A stretch of 64,000 nucleotides of DNA from Loktanella sp. 5RATIMAR09 (GCF_001419985.1 NZ_LJAL01000004.1:1-64000); one strand, 5' to 3'. Counted from the first letter of the stretch, positions 1-10,111 are shown. Notes: generated by a model not told the origin, from the sequence alone. Translations and numbers: made by a program.

Positions 1-160
1 GGAGTTTGACCGCAAGCGTCGTTCCAAAAATACCATCGAACCAAGTTTTGAAATCAGTGGATGCGGAATAGATCGAATAAAATCCAAAAACGACAGCGGC
101 TAGTCTAGCAATGTGGGCTATCCAACTATCAGATAGGACCGCGCTCAAAAGTCTGCTCAT
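1..160 (-). CDS. Truncated membrane-associated protein, N-terminal part only
   Basis: The reverse strand from an ATG at 160 stays open for 53 codons to the window edge, so only the N-terminus is visible. The start is preceded by an AAGGGG stretch about six bases upstream, a good ribosome binding site. The peptide begins MSRLLSAVLSDSW and carries a hydrophobic stretch around residues 14-35 followed by a more polar part, which suggests one membrane helix near the N-terminus. I do not recognise a family. The base composition is clearly AT-richer than in neighbouring genes, so it could be accessory DNA. Confidence 0.45.
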   Translation of the reverse strand, partial: MSRLLSAVLSDSWIAHIARLAAVVFGFYSIYSASTDFKTWFDGIFGTTLAVKL

Positions 161-878
161 TCACGTCCCCTTAGCATCTGCAAACCTATCGAACCGCTTT
201 TCTTACAAAGAATGCTCGTTCGCCAACATTGGTGCAAGGGGCTGCTGCAAGTCAATGACGGTTCAGGCTTGACCTCGCTTCACGACTTCGGCGTGCTCAA
301 CAACTCCATAGATTGCAATCCAGTCAAGCCATCAGGCTCGGCACTCCACCCGTATTTCGTATTTTAGTTTAGGGTACTAAAGCACGGGCGGCGAAGGGGC
401 AGCCCGTGGGGCATTTTACAAAGAAGTTCAACAGATTCGACCAAGTTGGAAGGATTGCAAATCCGCTGAGTACTGCTCCGCCAAATGTGCGATCAAGCCG
501 TGGTACACCAGCATCGTAACCCATTGATCGCGTTGTATCGCATTCGCCCAAACGTGGTACTCACTTCCCTATATTTTACTGGGGTTTTCGTGGCTTCTTG
601 GAGCCCCCTAGGGACTGCCATTGGTTTTCCATAAGCACCGCACCTATTATTCCGCCGTACCTTGACAGGCCGGAAGTTGGTTTCGTCTGCCTGCGCGATC
701 ACCGCCCCACCCCCTCAAACACCCGACACTCGCCCTTGGGCCTTCCGGTCGTGCGCGCGGCAAATATTTAAAGAGCTTGCTCTGCCCAAGACTGCGGGTC
801 TAGTTTTAACACCAAGCGTCCGACGCGGCTGGTTTGCATCCGTGCGACCGCAAAAGCCAATTAAGAGGGGACAGAACA
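161..878. other. Intergenic stretch without a convincing gene
   Basis: About 700 bases between the truncated minus-strand gene and the oxygenase-like gene. Several short open frames exist on both strands (for example 369-551 and 493-702 on minus, 662-1039 on plus), but none has a good ribosome binding site with a recognisable protein, and they overlap each other in different frames. The composition is mixed and lacks the strong third-position GC bias of the neighbours. It may hold remnants of decayed genes. I see no tRNA, terminator or repeat here. Confidence 0.5.
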
Positions 879-1676
879 ATGGAAACCGACGTCACTCTAA
901 GCACACGTATTGCCGATCACATGGCCCAAGCGATAAGAGAGACGGCTGTCGATACGGTCCCTTGCCAGCATGCAATGCTGTCAGGCCTGTTTCCAGACGA
1001 CATCTACCAGCGGATGCTTCAGAACATTCCTGCACGTGATGCATTTCGACCCATGGGACTGGAGCTCTTCCATGACAAGAACGGTGTTTCAACCCGCGAT
1101 CTTATTGAATTGCCCGAAATCGGCGTCGCGCGCATCAGCAAAGACCAGCAAAGCCTTTGGTGGGCCGTCGGGACCGCAATCATGTCGGATAAAGTGAAAT
1201 CGGCGGTTTTTGACGGGCTGGCCGAAGATCTTGCGCCGGTCCTGAATGTCGACAAGTCGCAGGTCAACAATCAAAAGGTTTTTGTCAGTACGGCGCTGCG
1301 TTTCGAGACAGAATCCTATTACATGCCGCCACATTTTGATGACTTGCCTCGGGTTGCAACCATGCTGATCTACCTGCCCGAGGACGACAGCCTCGATGGG
1401 CTGGGGACCTCGCTGTACGATTTTGCGCCAAAGTGGCAAAGGCCGTTTCGAGCAGCCCATCGCGAACTGCGCCGCGCGCCGTTCCTGCCAAACAGCGGGA
1501 TTTTCTTTTCGGGGAACGGGCGTAAGAAACGCCCCGGCTGGCACGGTTTTGAACGCGCTGACAAAGCCACACTGGGGGACGCACCGCGCATCAGTCTGCT
1601 GACAACGTGGTATACCGGAACGCGCGAAACACATGCCAGCACCCCCGATATCCTGCCAGTCACTGCTGACAGCTGA
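879..1676 (+). CDS. 2OG-Fe(II) oxygenase-like protein
   Basis: Protein of 265 residues. The ATG at 879 was chosen because an AGAGGGG ribosome binding site lies just upstream; an in-frame ATG at 834 has none. The middle of the protein carries PPHFDD, giving an HxD pair at H152 and D154. A later PGWHGFER supplies a candidate distal histidine at H222, and R237 could bind the 2-oxoglutarate carboxylate. This HxD...H...R layout is the iron- and cosubstrate-binding arrangement of 2-oxoglutarate/Fe(II)-dependent dioxygenases on a double-stranded beta-helix. The substrate is unknown. The gene stands alone, with about 130 bases before gloA. Family placement is an inference from motif order. Confidence 0.6.
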   Translation: METDVTLSTRIADHMAQAIRETAVDTVPCQHAMLSGLFPDDIYQRMLQNIPARDAFRPMGLELFHDKNGVSTRDLIELPEIGVARISKDQQSLWWAVGTAIMSDKVKSAVFDGLAEDLAPVLNVDKSQVNNQKVFVSTALRFETESYYMPPHFDDLPRVATMLIYLPEDDSLDGLGTSLYDFAPKWQRPFRAAHRELRRAPFLPNSGIFFSGNGRKKRPGWHGFERADKATLGDAPRISLLTTWYTGTRETHASTPDILPVTADS

Positions 1677-1809
1677 GGGCCGCAGGAAGACTTTAGAACG
1701 GACGCGCAGCGCAACTATATCCGTTCAGTGATCAAAATGACGGCGCAGGCATTTACTGTCAGGCCCGAAGGACTAGGGTCTCGGGCACACTACATAAACG
1801 GAGAACCCG

Positions 1810-2238
1810 ATGTCCCTGAAATATCTACACACGATGGTCCGTGTGAAAGACCTTGAGAAATCAATCGCTTTTTTCGAACTGCTCGGGCTGAAAGAAACAC
1901 GCCGGATGGACAATGAAGCCGGGCGTTTCACCCTGCTTTTCATGGCCCCTCCCGGACAGGAAGAATGCCCTGTCGAGCTGACCTATAACTGGGACGGCGA
2001 TGACGGCCTGCCCTCTGACAGCCGGCACTTTGGACATCTGGCCTATCGCGTGTCCAACATCTACGAAGTCTGCCAGCATTTGATGGACAATGGCGTGACC
2101 ATCAACCGTCCGCCCCGCGACGGGCACATGGCGTTTGTGCGCTCGCCCGATAACATCTCGATCGAGCTTTTGCAGGAAGGCGACAACCTGCCTCCGGCCG
2201 AACCGTGGGCAAGCATGGAAAACACAGGCCATTGGTAA
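1810..2238 (+). CDS. gloA: Lactoylglutathione lyase (glyoxalase I)
   Basis: Protein of 142 residues. Glyoxalase I isomerises the hemithioacetal of methylglyoxal and glutathione to S-lactoylglutathione, a cytosolic detoxification step. It is built of two beta-alpha-beta-beta-beta VOC modules. The four expected metal ligands are visible: H7 (in LHTM), E56 (in VELTYN), H76 (in FGHLAY) and E119 (in SIELLQ). The length and the absence of an insertion match the short bacterial Ni/Co-type enzyme. An AACGGAGAACCC ribosome binding site precedes the ATG. The 3' end overlaps the start region of the following DUF1194 gene, so the two may be co-translated. Confidence 0.93.
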   Translation: MSLKYLHTMVRVKDLEKSIAFFELLGLKETRRMDNEAGRFTLLFMAPPGQEECPVELTYNWDGDDGLPSDSRHFGHLAYRVSNIYEVCQHLMDNGVTINRPPRDGHMAFVRSPDNISIELLQEGDNLPPAEPWASMENTGHW

Positions 2239-2924
2239 AATCCGGCCTCCTGTTCGGCCTGTGTATGGCGGCAGCCCCCGTCGAGGCCTGCCGCCTTGCG
2301 CTTGTGCTTGCGCTTGATGTCTCATCCTCGGTCGATGCCGATGAAGACCGGCTTCAGCGCGGCGGCCTTGCAGCGGCCCTGCTCGCGCCCGAGGTGCAAG
2401 AAGCGTTCTTTGCCAGCCGCGACCCCGTTGCGCTACAAATCTTTGAGTGGAGCGGGAAGTACAACCAGACCGATCTGTTAAACTGGACACTGATCCGCTC
2501 GCCTGCCGACCTGCTCTTGGCAGCAGAGGCGCTGACCGGCAGCACAAGGAGCGTCAGCGACATGCCAACGGCGATGGGCTATGCGCTGGGCTATGCATCG
2601 ATCAAGTTGCGATCCGCACCGCCCTGCCTCTTCCAGACCATTGATATGGCGGGGGATGGGGTCAACAACGATGGCTTTGGCCCCTCCAGCGCCTATATGG
2701 CCTATCCCTTTGACGGGGTGACGGTCAACGGGCTGGCTGTCGCCGCAGCAGACAACACCGCCCGCGACTATTATCTGGCAGAGGTCATCTACGGCCCGAA
2801 TGCCTTTCTTGAGGTCGCCTACGGCTTTGCCGATTTCGAGGATGCGATGCGGCGCAAACTGGTACGCGAACTGTCCTCCCAGGTTATCGGGCGCGCGCAG
2901 GCCAGTGCCGGGGTCGAAGGATGA
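2205..2924 (+). CDS. DUF1194 family secreted protein, copy 1
   Basis: Protein of up to 239 residues with an N-terminal signal peptide (hydrophobic core LLFGLCMAAA, likely cut after VEA) and a VWA-like domain starting at D38, where DVSSSVD matches the DxSxS metal-ion-dependent adhesion signature. DUF1194 proteins are predicted periplasmic von Willebrand A-like proteins of unknown function. The ATG at 2205 overlaps gloA by 34 bases. An in-frame TTG at 2232 or GTG at 2235 would still leave a signal peptide and may be the real start. The 3' end overlaps the next gene by ATGA, so the two DUF1194 copies are translationally coupled. Confidence 0.8.
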   Translation: MGKHGKHRPLVKSGLLFGLCMAAAPVEACRLALVLALDVSSSVDADEDRLQRGGLAAALLAPEVQEAFFASRDPVALQIFEWSGKYNQTDLLNWTLIRSPADLLLAAEALTGSTRSVSDMPTAMGYALGYASIKLRSAPPCLFQTIDMAGDGVNNDGFGPSSAYMAYPFDGVTVNGLAVAAADNTARDYYLAEVIYGPNAFLEVAYGFADFEDAMRRKLVRELSSQVIGRAQASAGVEG

Positions 2925-3646
2925 TGCGTCTCTGCCTGTTTGTGATGCTCTTGCCGGGCATCGCACAGGCCGCTTGCCGACAGGCACTTTCGCTGGGTCT
3001 CGATGTGTCAAGCTCGGTCGATCAATCCGAATATGACCTTCAGCTTGAAGGGGTAATCACCGCTTTGAACGCGCCGGTGGTCATGGATATCCTCTTTTTG
3101 CAACCCGACGCACCGGTCCGCCTGCATGTGTTTGAATGGAGCGGGCCCGTCAATCAAACGGTCATCGTGCCGTGGACAACAATCAACACACCCGCAGATA
3201 TCGCGGCCATCAGCGCGCGGTTGCGTGCACATGAACGGGGCGTGCCCGCGCCAACCACTGCGGTCGGGTCGGCGTTGCTTGCAGGCTTTTCCTATCTCGA
3301 CGATCAGGCGGACTGCTGGATCCGCACCCTTGATCTGTCAGGGGACGGCGAAACTAATGTCGGGCCACTGCCCGAGGACATCCCCGACAGTGCGACCCCC
3401 GCAGGTGTCACGGTTAACGGGCTTGTCGTGGGGTCGGGTAACTTTTTTGGCGATCAGGTCAGCCGCACCGCGCTGGCCGATCTCGAAGTCTACTACCGTG
3501 AGAACGTCATTCGCGGGCCAGTTGCTTTTGTCGAGGTTGCGCAGAACTATGACGACTACGCCACCGCTATGGAGCGCAAGCTCTTGCGCGAACTTTCTGC
3601 CCTGGCGGTCGGACAGTTGCGCCCCCAGCCCAGAACAGACGGGTGA
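2921..3646 (+). CDS. DUF1194 family secreted protein, copy 2
   Basis: Protein of 241 residues with a clean signal peptide (MMRLCLFVMLLPGIAQA, cleavage expected near residue 17) and a VWA-like domain with DVSSSVD starting at D28. It shares with copy 1 the patterns FEWSG...NQT, a LSGDGETN/MAGDGVNN turn, GVTVNGL and a C-terminal RKLLREL/RKLVREL helix, so the two are tandem paralogues. It begins inside copy 1 (ATGA overlap). Function is unknown; secretion and the adhesion-type motif suggest a divalent-metal-dependent binding role in the periplasm. A third, broken copy lies at 27706-28428. Confidence 0.82.
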   Translation: MMRLCLFVMLLPGIAQAACRQALSLGLDVSSSVDQSEYDLQLEGVITALNAPVVMDILFLQPDAPVRLHVFEWSGPVNQTVIVPWTTINTPADIAAISARLRAHERGVPAPTTAVGSALLAGFSYLDDQADCWIRTLDLSGDGETNVGPLPEDIPDSATPAGVTVNGLVVGSGNFFGDQVSRTALADLEVYYRENVIRGPVAFVEVAQNYDDYATAMERKLLRELSALAVGQLRPQPRTDG

Positions 3647-3678
3647 TACGCTTTACCCCTCACTTTTTCGCGTTGTCC

Positions 3679-3803
3679 GCCCATAGGCAGGGTTGGAACC
3701 CTGTAAGTCCCCAATATCAGGCGCCGTGAAGACGGCCCAAGATCGGCTTACCTTGCAGTGTCGCCACCCGCGCGAGCCCGCCATGCGGTACGCGGCTATG
3801 GGC
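3679..3803. ncRNA. Candidate structured RNA with a four-helix junction
   Basis: Between two convergent genes, 125 bases can be folded by eye into a closed multibranch structure. The closing helix pairs 3679-3686 (GCCCATAG) with 3796-3803 (CTATGGGC), 8 of 8. Arm 1 is 3688-3694 with 3697-3703. Arm 2 pairs 3703-3707 with 3747-3751 and contains a 5-bp hairpin, 3723-3727 with 3732-3736, with a GAAG loop. Arm 3 pairs 3768-3772 with 3791-3795 and contains CCGC/GCGG at 3778-3781 and 3785-3788. No protein-coding signal competes. I could not match it to 6S RNA, tmRNA, SRP RNA, RNase P or a riboswitch class. The transcribed strand is undecided, and there is no U-tract terminator on either side. Confidence 0.35.
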
Positions 3804-4043
3804 ATTATGCGGCCGCGATAGCCCCGAAACCGTTGCGTCGACTGCGCCACCTCGCCATCGCCTCTAACATCTCGAATACAAACCGATTGGCAACGGGATT
3901 GCATCCTGGCCGCAACACGGGCCGTCACGCAAGGTGACGACCCGCAAAAACACGTTGCTCGTTAACCACACGCACCGAATGGACATCGGCAGAAGTGACA
4001 AATCAACCGTGCCGACAAGGACCTATTGACGCAACTTGCACGA

Positions 4044-4565
4044 TCAATAGATGTAGCGGATCTGTTCGGTCCAATACCGTTCAACCCGCCGCAGCGATGC
4101 AGTGATATCCTCGACACCTTTTTGATCCAGCACGCCACGATCCATCAAACCCTCAGAATGGGTGCGGAACAACCGTGCGACAAGAACATGCACGCCACGC
4201 CCTTTGTCGGTCAGCCGCACGCGGACGGAACGGCGGTCGATTTCGCTGCGTTGATGATGCATGTAGCCCGCTTCCACCAGTTTCTTGAGGTTATAGGATA
4301 CGTTCGAGCCCTGATAGTATCCGCGCGATTTCAGCTCGCCCGCTGTCACCTCATTGTCGCCGACATTGAACAACAGCAAGGCCTGCACCGGGTTGATTTC
4401 AAGCAGACCGACGCGTTCGAATTCGTCCTTGATCACATCAAGCAACAAGCGGTGCAACCGCTCAACAAGGTTCAGGGCGTCAAGAAAAGAGTCCATGAAC
4501 GCCACACTGCGCGCGCCCGGCAATTGGGTCGTTCCGACATCGTCCAAATCGGTATGAATGCTCAT
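4044..4565 (-). CDS. MarR family winged-helix transcriptional regulator
   Basis: Protein of 173 residues. The central part (about residues 50-135) is a MarR winged helix: INPVQALLLFNVGDNEVTAGEL, then the recognition region YYQGSNVSYNLKKLVEAGYM and the wing RSEIDRRSVRVRLTDKG. MarR proteins bind DNA as dimers and usually respond to small molecules. The SNVSYNLKKL recognition helix and the RSVAF N-terminus resemble the alphaproteobacterial LdtR/PetP-like group, but I assign no symbol. A GGAG lies eleven bases before the ATG at 4565. It is transcribed toward the candidate RNA and away from sdhE with only 79 bases between, so it probably has its own promoter or reads through from the XRE-sdhE unit. 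Confidence 0.85.
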   Translation of the reverse strand: MSIHTDLDDVGTTQLPGARSVAFMDSFLDALNLVERLHRLLLDVIKDEFERVGLLEINPVQALLLFNVGDNEVTAGELKSRGYYQGSNVSYNLKKLVEAGYMHHQRSEIDRRSVRVRLTDKGRGVHVLVARLFRTHSEGLMDRGVLDQKGVEDITASLRRVERYWTEQIRYIY

Positions 4566-4644
4566 TTATCTGTTGCTCCATGTGATCTCCGCAATTTGGG
4601 ATAAAACGAAACAACCAATATTCGGTTAAGCACAGAACGCTTTT

Positions 4645-4909
4645 TTACGCAGGCCGCGTGACCCCTTCGGCACCAGCCGAAATCCGTGTCACAAGATCAA
4701 GGTACTCGGGGGGTGTCGGGAACTGCCCGCCGACCCAGCCATAGATATCGTGATCATTCTCGGACAAGAGCCGATCATACAACATCAGCGCCTCGTCCGA
4801 AAAATCAGCCAGATGCGCATCGGCAAAGGCCGACAGGATCAGATCCATCTCTTTGATCCCGCGCCGCATGGAGCGCATCCGCAGGCGTTTGATCATTGTC
4901 TCACGTGTC

Positions 4910-4917
<8 letters not shown>
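4645..4917 (-). CDS. sdhE: Succinate dehydrogenase assembly factor 2 (SdhE/CptB-like)
   Basis: Protein of 90 residues. It has the RGxxE signature of the SdhE/Sdh5 family (R19-G20-I-K-E23 in MRRGIKEMD), followed by the short helical bundle and DIYGWVGGQFPTPPEY typical of the family. SdhE proteins promote covalent attachment of FAD to the flavoprotein subunits of succinate dehydrogenase and fumarate reductase in the cytoplasm. The start ATG lies inside the end of the upstream XRE regulator gene (8-base overlap), so translation is coupled. Length and motif make this assignment secure. Confidence 0.9.
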
Positions 4918-6982
<2,065 letters not shown>

Positions 6983-6989
6983 GGTATGA

Positions 6990-7009
6990 CGGGCCACCAA
7001 AGCGGCCCG
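6990..7009. terminator. Possible bidirectional hairpin between convergent genes
   Basis: CGGGCC at 6990-6995 pairs with GGCCCG at 7004-7009 around an eight-base loop, placed exactly between the ends of the plus-strand hypothetical gene and the minus-strand copper chaperone gene. There is no clear T-run on either side, so it would be a weak intrinsic terminator at best. Confidence 0.35.
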
Positions 7010-7020
7010 CCACCAGACAA

Positions 7021-7530
7021 TCAGTTGCCCATTTGGTGCGTGCTGTGATCCATGTCTCCGTGGTTCATCCCACCATGACCAGTCATATCGCGCGCTTCGA
7101 CCGTGAACATTATGTCGATGCGCCCTGCGTTCTCGAAGACCAGCGTTGCGGGCACCTGCTCGTCCACCTCGAACGGATCGCCGCCAAGGCCCATGAACAT
7201 CACATGAAATCCACCGGGCTGCAGCGTCACGGTTTCACCGGCGGGCAGTGTAAGCCCCTCTTCCAGATGGATCATGCGGGCGACATCGCTGTCCATTTCG
7301 GTTGTGTGGACTTCGACGCGTGGAAAGTCGGCCTCTACCGCAACCAGACGGTCCGCCGCATCGCCGGTATTCGTAATGGTCATGAACCCGCCCGCCGTTT
7401 GTGCGGTTTGCGCGGTTTCAAAAGCCATCGGGTGATCGATCACAAGATCTCCGATCTTGTATTCATGTGCTGTTGCAGTGGACGCAAAAACGCAAAGGGC
7501 GGCAACGGCCGCGTAGGACATAAGTTTCAT
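7021..7530 (-). CDS. Copper chaperone PCu(A)C family periplasmic protein
   Basis: Protein of 169 residues. The start at 7530 has GGAG about eight bases upstream and begins a signal peptide (MKLMSYAAVAALCVFASTATA). The PCu(A)C copper motif is present: H75 and M86, then H109-x-M111 in GGFHVMFM. The C-terminal tail is rich in Met and His (GHGGMNHGDMDHSTHQM), which could bind extra copper. Family members deliver Cu(I) in the periplasm to the CuA site of cytochrome c oxidase, often with Sco. The upstream small gene at 7598-7960 is on the same strand and probably co-transcribed. Longer in-frame upstream extension lacks a signal peptide and was rejected. Confidence 0.9.
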   Translation of the reverse strand: MKLMSYAAVAALCVFASTATAHEYKIGDLVIDHPMAFETAQTAQTAGGFMTITNTGDAADRLVAVEADFPRVEVHTTEMDSDVARMIHLEEGLTLPAGETVTLQPGGFHVMFMGLGGDPFEVDEQVPATLVFENAGRIDIMFTVEARDMTGHGGMNHGDMDHSTHQMGN

Positions 7531-7597
7531 AAAAGTGTCTCCAATGTGCGGGCCCTTCGTGGGCCGCATGTGTTTGATCATTTCAGTGAGGGGACGA

Positions 7598-7960
7598 TCA
7601 AACCATTGGCGGTGCGCGCACCGGACACGCGGGGTTGGCGGCAGATGCAAACGGCACCGCTGTGGCGTAGCGCCCGACCTGAAGCAGATTCGCTTCAAGC
7701 TCTGAAGGGGCAAGTATCGCAGCAGGCGGGACGACAGCCCCGTAGACCAAGCGGCACGCATCACAATGGCCACCACCGGCATCCCATTGACCGGCATCGC
7801 TACAGATATCCCCCAACGCACCACCGGCAGCCATATAGGCAAGCAGGCTGTCATCAACATCCGGTGTCGCAAAACGATGCGCAAATCCGGCTCCCGCCAT
7901 TGCGACAAGAACCGCAAAGGTCAGAAAAAACCGGCTGAACAAAGAAGCTAGGTTACGCAT
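7598..7960 (-). CDS. DUF2946-like small secreted protein
   Basis: Protein of 120 residues with an N-terminal hydrophobic segment (FFLTFAVLVAMAGAGFA), so secreted or anchored. Around residue 65 it has a paired-cysteine motif, HCDACRLV, after a glycine-rich stretch. This layout (leader, one early cysteine, CxxC) resembles DUF2946 proteins, found near periplasmic copper genes. It sits 67 bases upstream of the PCu(A)C gene on the same strand, which supports a metal-related role. The family call is an inference; no clear ribosome binding site precedes the ATG. Confidence 0.65.
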   Translation of the reverse strand: MRNLASLFSRFFLTFAVLVAMAGAGFAHRFATPDVDDSLLAYMAAGGALGDICSDAGQWDAGGGHCDACRLVYGAVVPPAAILAPSELEANLLQVGRYATAVPFASAANPACPVRAPPMV

Positions 7961-8020
7961 GTTACGGTCGATATAGCCCCTGTGCGCATCGCGATCCAGA
8001 CCCGATCTGCAGGCAATCCG

Positions 8021-8968
8021 TCACACGGCCTGTGGTAGCGGGCGACCTTCCTCCCACGCGATGACATTATCCAGTGCCATCTGGCCCATTGCTTCGCGGA
8101 TTTCGAGCGCGGCAGTGCCCAGATGCGGCAGCAGCACGACGTTCTCAAGCGCGCGGAACGCGTCGGGTACGTGCGGTTCGTGTTCAAACACATCAAGGCC
8201 CGCACCAGCAATCTGACCTGCCTGCAAAGCTGCGATCAGTGCCGCCTCGTCTACAACATCCCCGCGCGCGATATTGACGAAGATCCCTGTTGGCTTCATT
8301 GCAGCCAATGCAGCGGCATCAATCATATGCGTGTTCTCGCCGCCCCCGGGAACGGTGACCACGATGATATTACAGGCCCCCATCAACGCAGTCAGGCTCT
8401 CGACCTGTTCGGCGGGGAAATCCACGGTCTTGGGCGAGCGGTTATAGAATTTCACCGGCATCTCGAACCCGTAATGACAGCGCCGCGCCACAGCCTGCCC
8501 GATCCGGCCCATGCCAACGATGCCGACGGTCTTGCCCGTCACATGGGTGCCCAGCATCTGCGTCGGGCCCCAGCCTGTCCATTGATCGGCACGCACCATC
8601 CGCTCGCCCTCGCCTGCCCTGCGGCAAACGGACAAGATCAGGGTCAGCCCGATATCGGCGGTGGCATCGGTCACGACATTGGGTGTGTTCGACACCAGCA
8701 CATCAGCCATCCGCGCCGCCTCGACATCAATGTGGTTATACCCCACCCCGAAATTCGCCAGCACCTTGCACCGCAGATCACCGATAAAGGCCTCGGCAGT
8801 AAACTGATCCCCCAAGGTCGGCAAAATCGCATCATAATCCGCCAGTGCCTGCGCCGCCTCAACCATCGTCAGACCCACGGCCGTGTCGCGCACAGTCACG
8901 TCGAAACGCGCGCGGGCGGCAGCCAGATTGGCCTCAGGCAGTTGGCGGGTAATCAGCAATTTCTTCAA
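8021..8968 (-). CDS. D-isomer-specific 2-hydroxyacid dehydrogenase (glyoxylate/hydroxypyruvate reductase type)
   Basis: Protein of 315 residues. It has the two-lobed layout of NAD(P)-dependent D-2-hydroxyacid dehydrogenases: an N-terminal substrate domain, a Rossmann motif VGMGRIG at residues 151-157, and the catalytic triad R235 (VNIARGDVVDE), E264 (FEHEP) and H282 (LLPHLGTA). The sequence NFGVGYNHIDVEAA is typical of glyoxylate reductases. The probable reaction is reduction of glyoxylate or hydroxypyruvate. Its ATG overlaps the stop of the upstream CsaA-like gene (ATGA), so it belongs to the proC operon. Confidence 0.9.
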   Translation of the reverse strand: MKKLLITRQLPEANLAAARARFDVTVRDTAVGLTMVEAAQALADYDAILPTLGDQFTAEAFIGDLRCKVLANFGVGYNHIDVEAARMADVLVSNTPNVVTDATADIGLTLILSVCRRAGEGERMVRADQWTGWGPTQMLGTHVTGKTVGIVGMGRIGQAVARRCHYGFEMPVKFYNRSPKTVDFPAEQVESLTALMGACNIIVVTVPGGGENTHMIDAAALAAMKPTGIFVNIARGDVVDEAALIAALQAGQIAGAGLDVFEHEPHVPDAFRALENVVLLPHLGTAALEIREAMGQMALDNVIAWEEGRPLPQAV

Positions 8969-9303
8969 TGTAGACGTCCTCCTGGGGGTACGGGGTAGTC
9001 GGGGCCGATCAAGACGATTTCACCGTCTGCGTCCGGCAGGCCCAGCACCAGAACTTCAGACATGAACTTGCCGATCTGGCGGGGCGGAAAATTCACGACA
9101 GCCATCACCTGACGACCTACCAAATCCTCGGGCGCGTAATGCGCGGTGATCTGGGCCGAGGTCTTTTTCTCACCAACCCCATCGCCGAAATCGATCCAAA
9201 GCTTGATCGCGGGTTTACGGGCTTCGGGAAAGGCTTCGGCACGCAGGACGGTGCCCACACGGACATCGACCTTGAGGAAATCGTCAAAGGAAATCTCATC
9301 CAT
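8965..9303 (-). CDS. CsaA-like tRNA-binding domain protein
   Basis: Protein of 112 residues starting at MDEISFDDF (9303). It is a stand-alone OB-fold of the EMAP/Trbp111/CsaA type: VDVRVGTVLRAEAFPEARKPAIKLWIDFG, then the conserved SAQITAHYAPEDLVGRQVMAVVNFPPRQIG and a C-terminal EVLVLG. Such proteins bind tRNA or act as export-related chaperones (CsaA). It overlaps proC upstream by eight bases and the hydroxyacid dehydrogenase downstream by four, so the three form one coupled minus-strand unit. Residues upstream of M(9303) are basic, non-conserved and have no ribosome site. Confidence 0.88.
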   Translation of the reverse strand: MDEISFDDFLKVDVRVGTVLRAEAFPEARKPAIKLWIDFGDGVGEKKTSAQITAHYAPEDLVGRQVMAVVNFPPRQIGKFMSEVLVLGLPDADGEIVLIGPDYPVPPGGRLH

Positions 9304-10111
9304 TCGCCAGCTCGCGCGACCGGTTCGCCGCCGCCGCAACCGCGCGGCGTAACAGATGGGGAAAACCGGTCTTTGCGTCCATCAGCACCTCAAGTGCGGC
9401 CTGCGTGGTGCCATTGGGCGATGTCACGTTGGTGCGCAACTGCGCGGGGTTTTCGTCCGATTGCTCGGCCAGATCACCCGCACCGGCGACAGTGGCTTTG
9501 GCCAGCTGCATCGAAAGCTCTGCCGACAAACCCTGTGCCATGCCGGCAGCAGCCAGGGATTCGATCAGGTGAAACACATAGGCAGGACCCGAGCCCGAAA
9601 TCGCCGTGACCGCATCCATCTGGTCTTCGGTGTCCAGCCGGACAACATCGCCCACCGACAGCAAAAGCGCCTCGGACAGGTCGAGATGGTCGTCTTGCAC
9701 CATGGCGTTCCCGATGATCGCTGTGATCCCCCGCCCGATAGAGGCTGGCGTGTTGGGCATGGCACGCACGATGGGGGTATTGGGCCCCAGCACCGCTTCG
9801 AACGTGCCGAGCGCGGTACCCGCAGCGACCGAGATGACAAGTGTTTTGCCATTGCCCAAAGACTTCACGTCAGGCAGCGCATCAGACATCATCTGCGGCT
9901 TGACCGCGATGATCGCCACGGCTGGATTAGGGGGGATCTCGCCACCGATCGCCACGCCCTGTTCTTTCAGCCAATCTGATGGATTGGGATCAATCACCCA
10001 AACTGATGTGGGTGGCAGTCCGGTGCGTAACCATCCCTCCAACATTGCCGACCCCATCTTGCCGCAGCCCAACAACACAAGCCCGCGCTTTGCAACATCA
10101 GTCATATTCAT
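9296..10111 (-). CDS. proC: Pyrroline-5-carboxylate reductase
   Basis: Protein of 271 residues. The start at 10111 (MNMTDVAKRG) follows GAGAGGTGC at a good distance. The N-terminal Rossmann motif GCGKMG (residues 15-20) binds NAD(P)H. The C-terminal half contains the family signature around AVTAISGSGPAYVFHLIESL and the helical dimer domain with GTTQAALEVL. It catalyses the last step of proline synthesis, reduction of 1-pyrroline-5-carboxylate to proline, in the cytosol. It overlaps the CsaA-like gene by eight bases. In related genomes a ybjN gene usually lies just upstream; here ybjN is about 2.5 kb away. Confidence 0.95.
   Translation of the reverse strand: MNMTDVAKRGLVLLGCGKMGSAMLEGWLRTGLPPTSVWVIDPNPSDWLKEQGVAIGGEIPPNPAVAIIAVKPQMMSDALPDVKSLGNGKTLVISVAAGTALGTFEAVLGPNTPIVRAMPNTPASIGRGITAIIGNAMVQDDHLDLSEALLLSVGDVVRLDTEDQMDAVTAISGSGPAYVFHLIESLAAAGMAQGLSAELSMQLAKATVAGAGDLAEQSDENPAQLRTNVTSPNGTTQAALEVLMDAKTGFPHLLRRAVAAAANRSRELANG

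Noticed and set aside
369..702. Two overlapping minus-strand frames of 60 and 69 codons
   Set aside because: No ribosome site, different frames overlapping each other, no recognisable protein.
3688..3703. T-arm-like hairpin on the minus strand (CAGGG-TTCCAAC-CCTG) suggesting a tRNA or tmRNA
   Set aside because: No matching D-arm, anticodon arm or 3' acceptor with CCA position, and no tag-peptide reading frame; the hairpin is a perfect palindrome and fits better as one arm of the larger structure.
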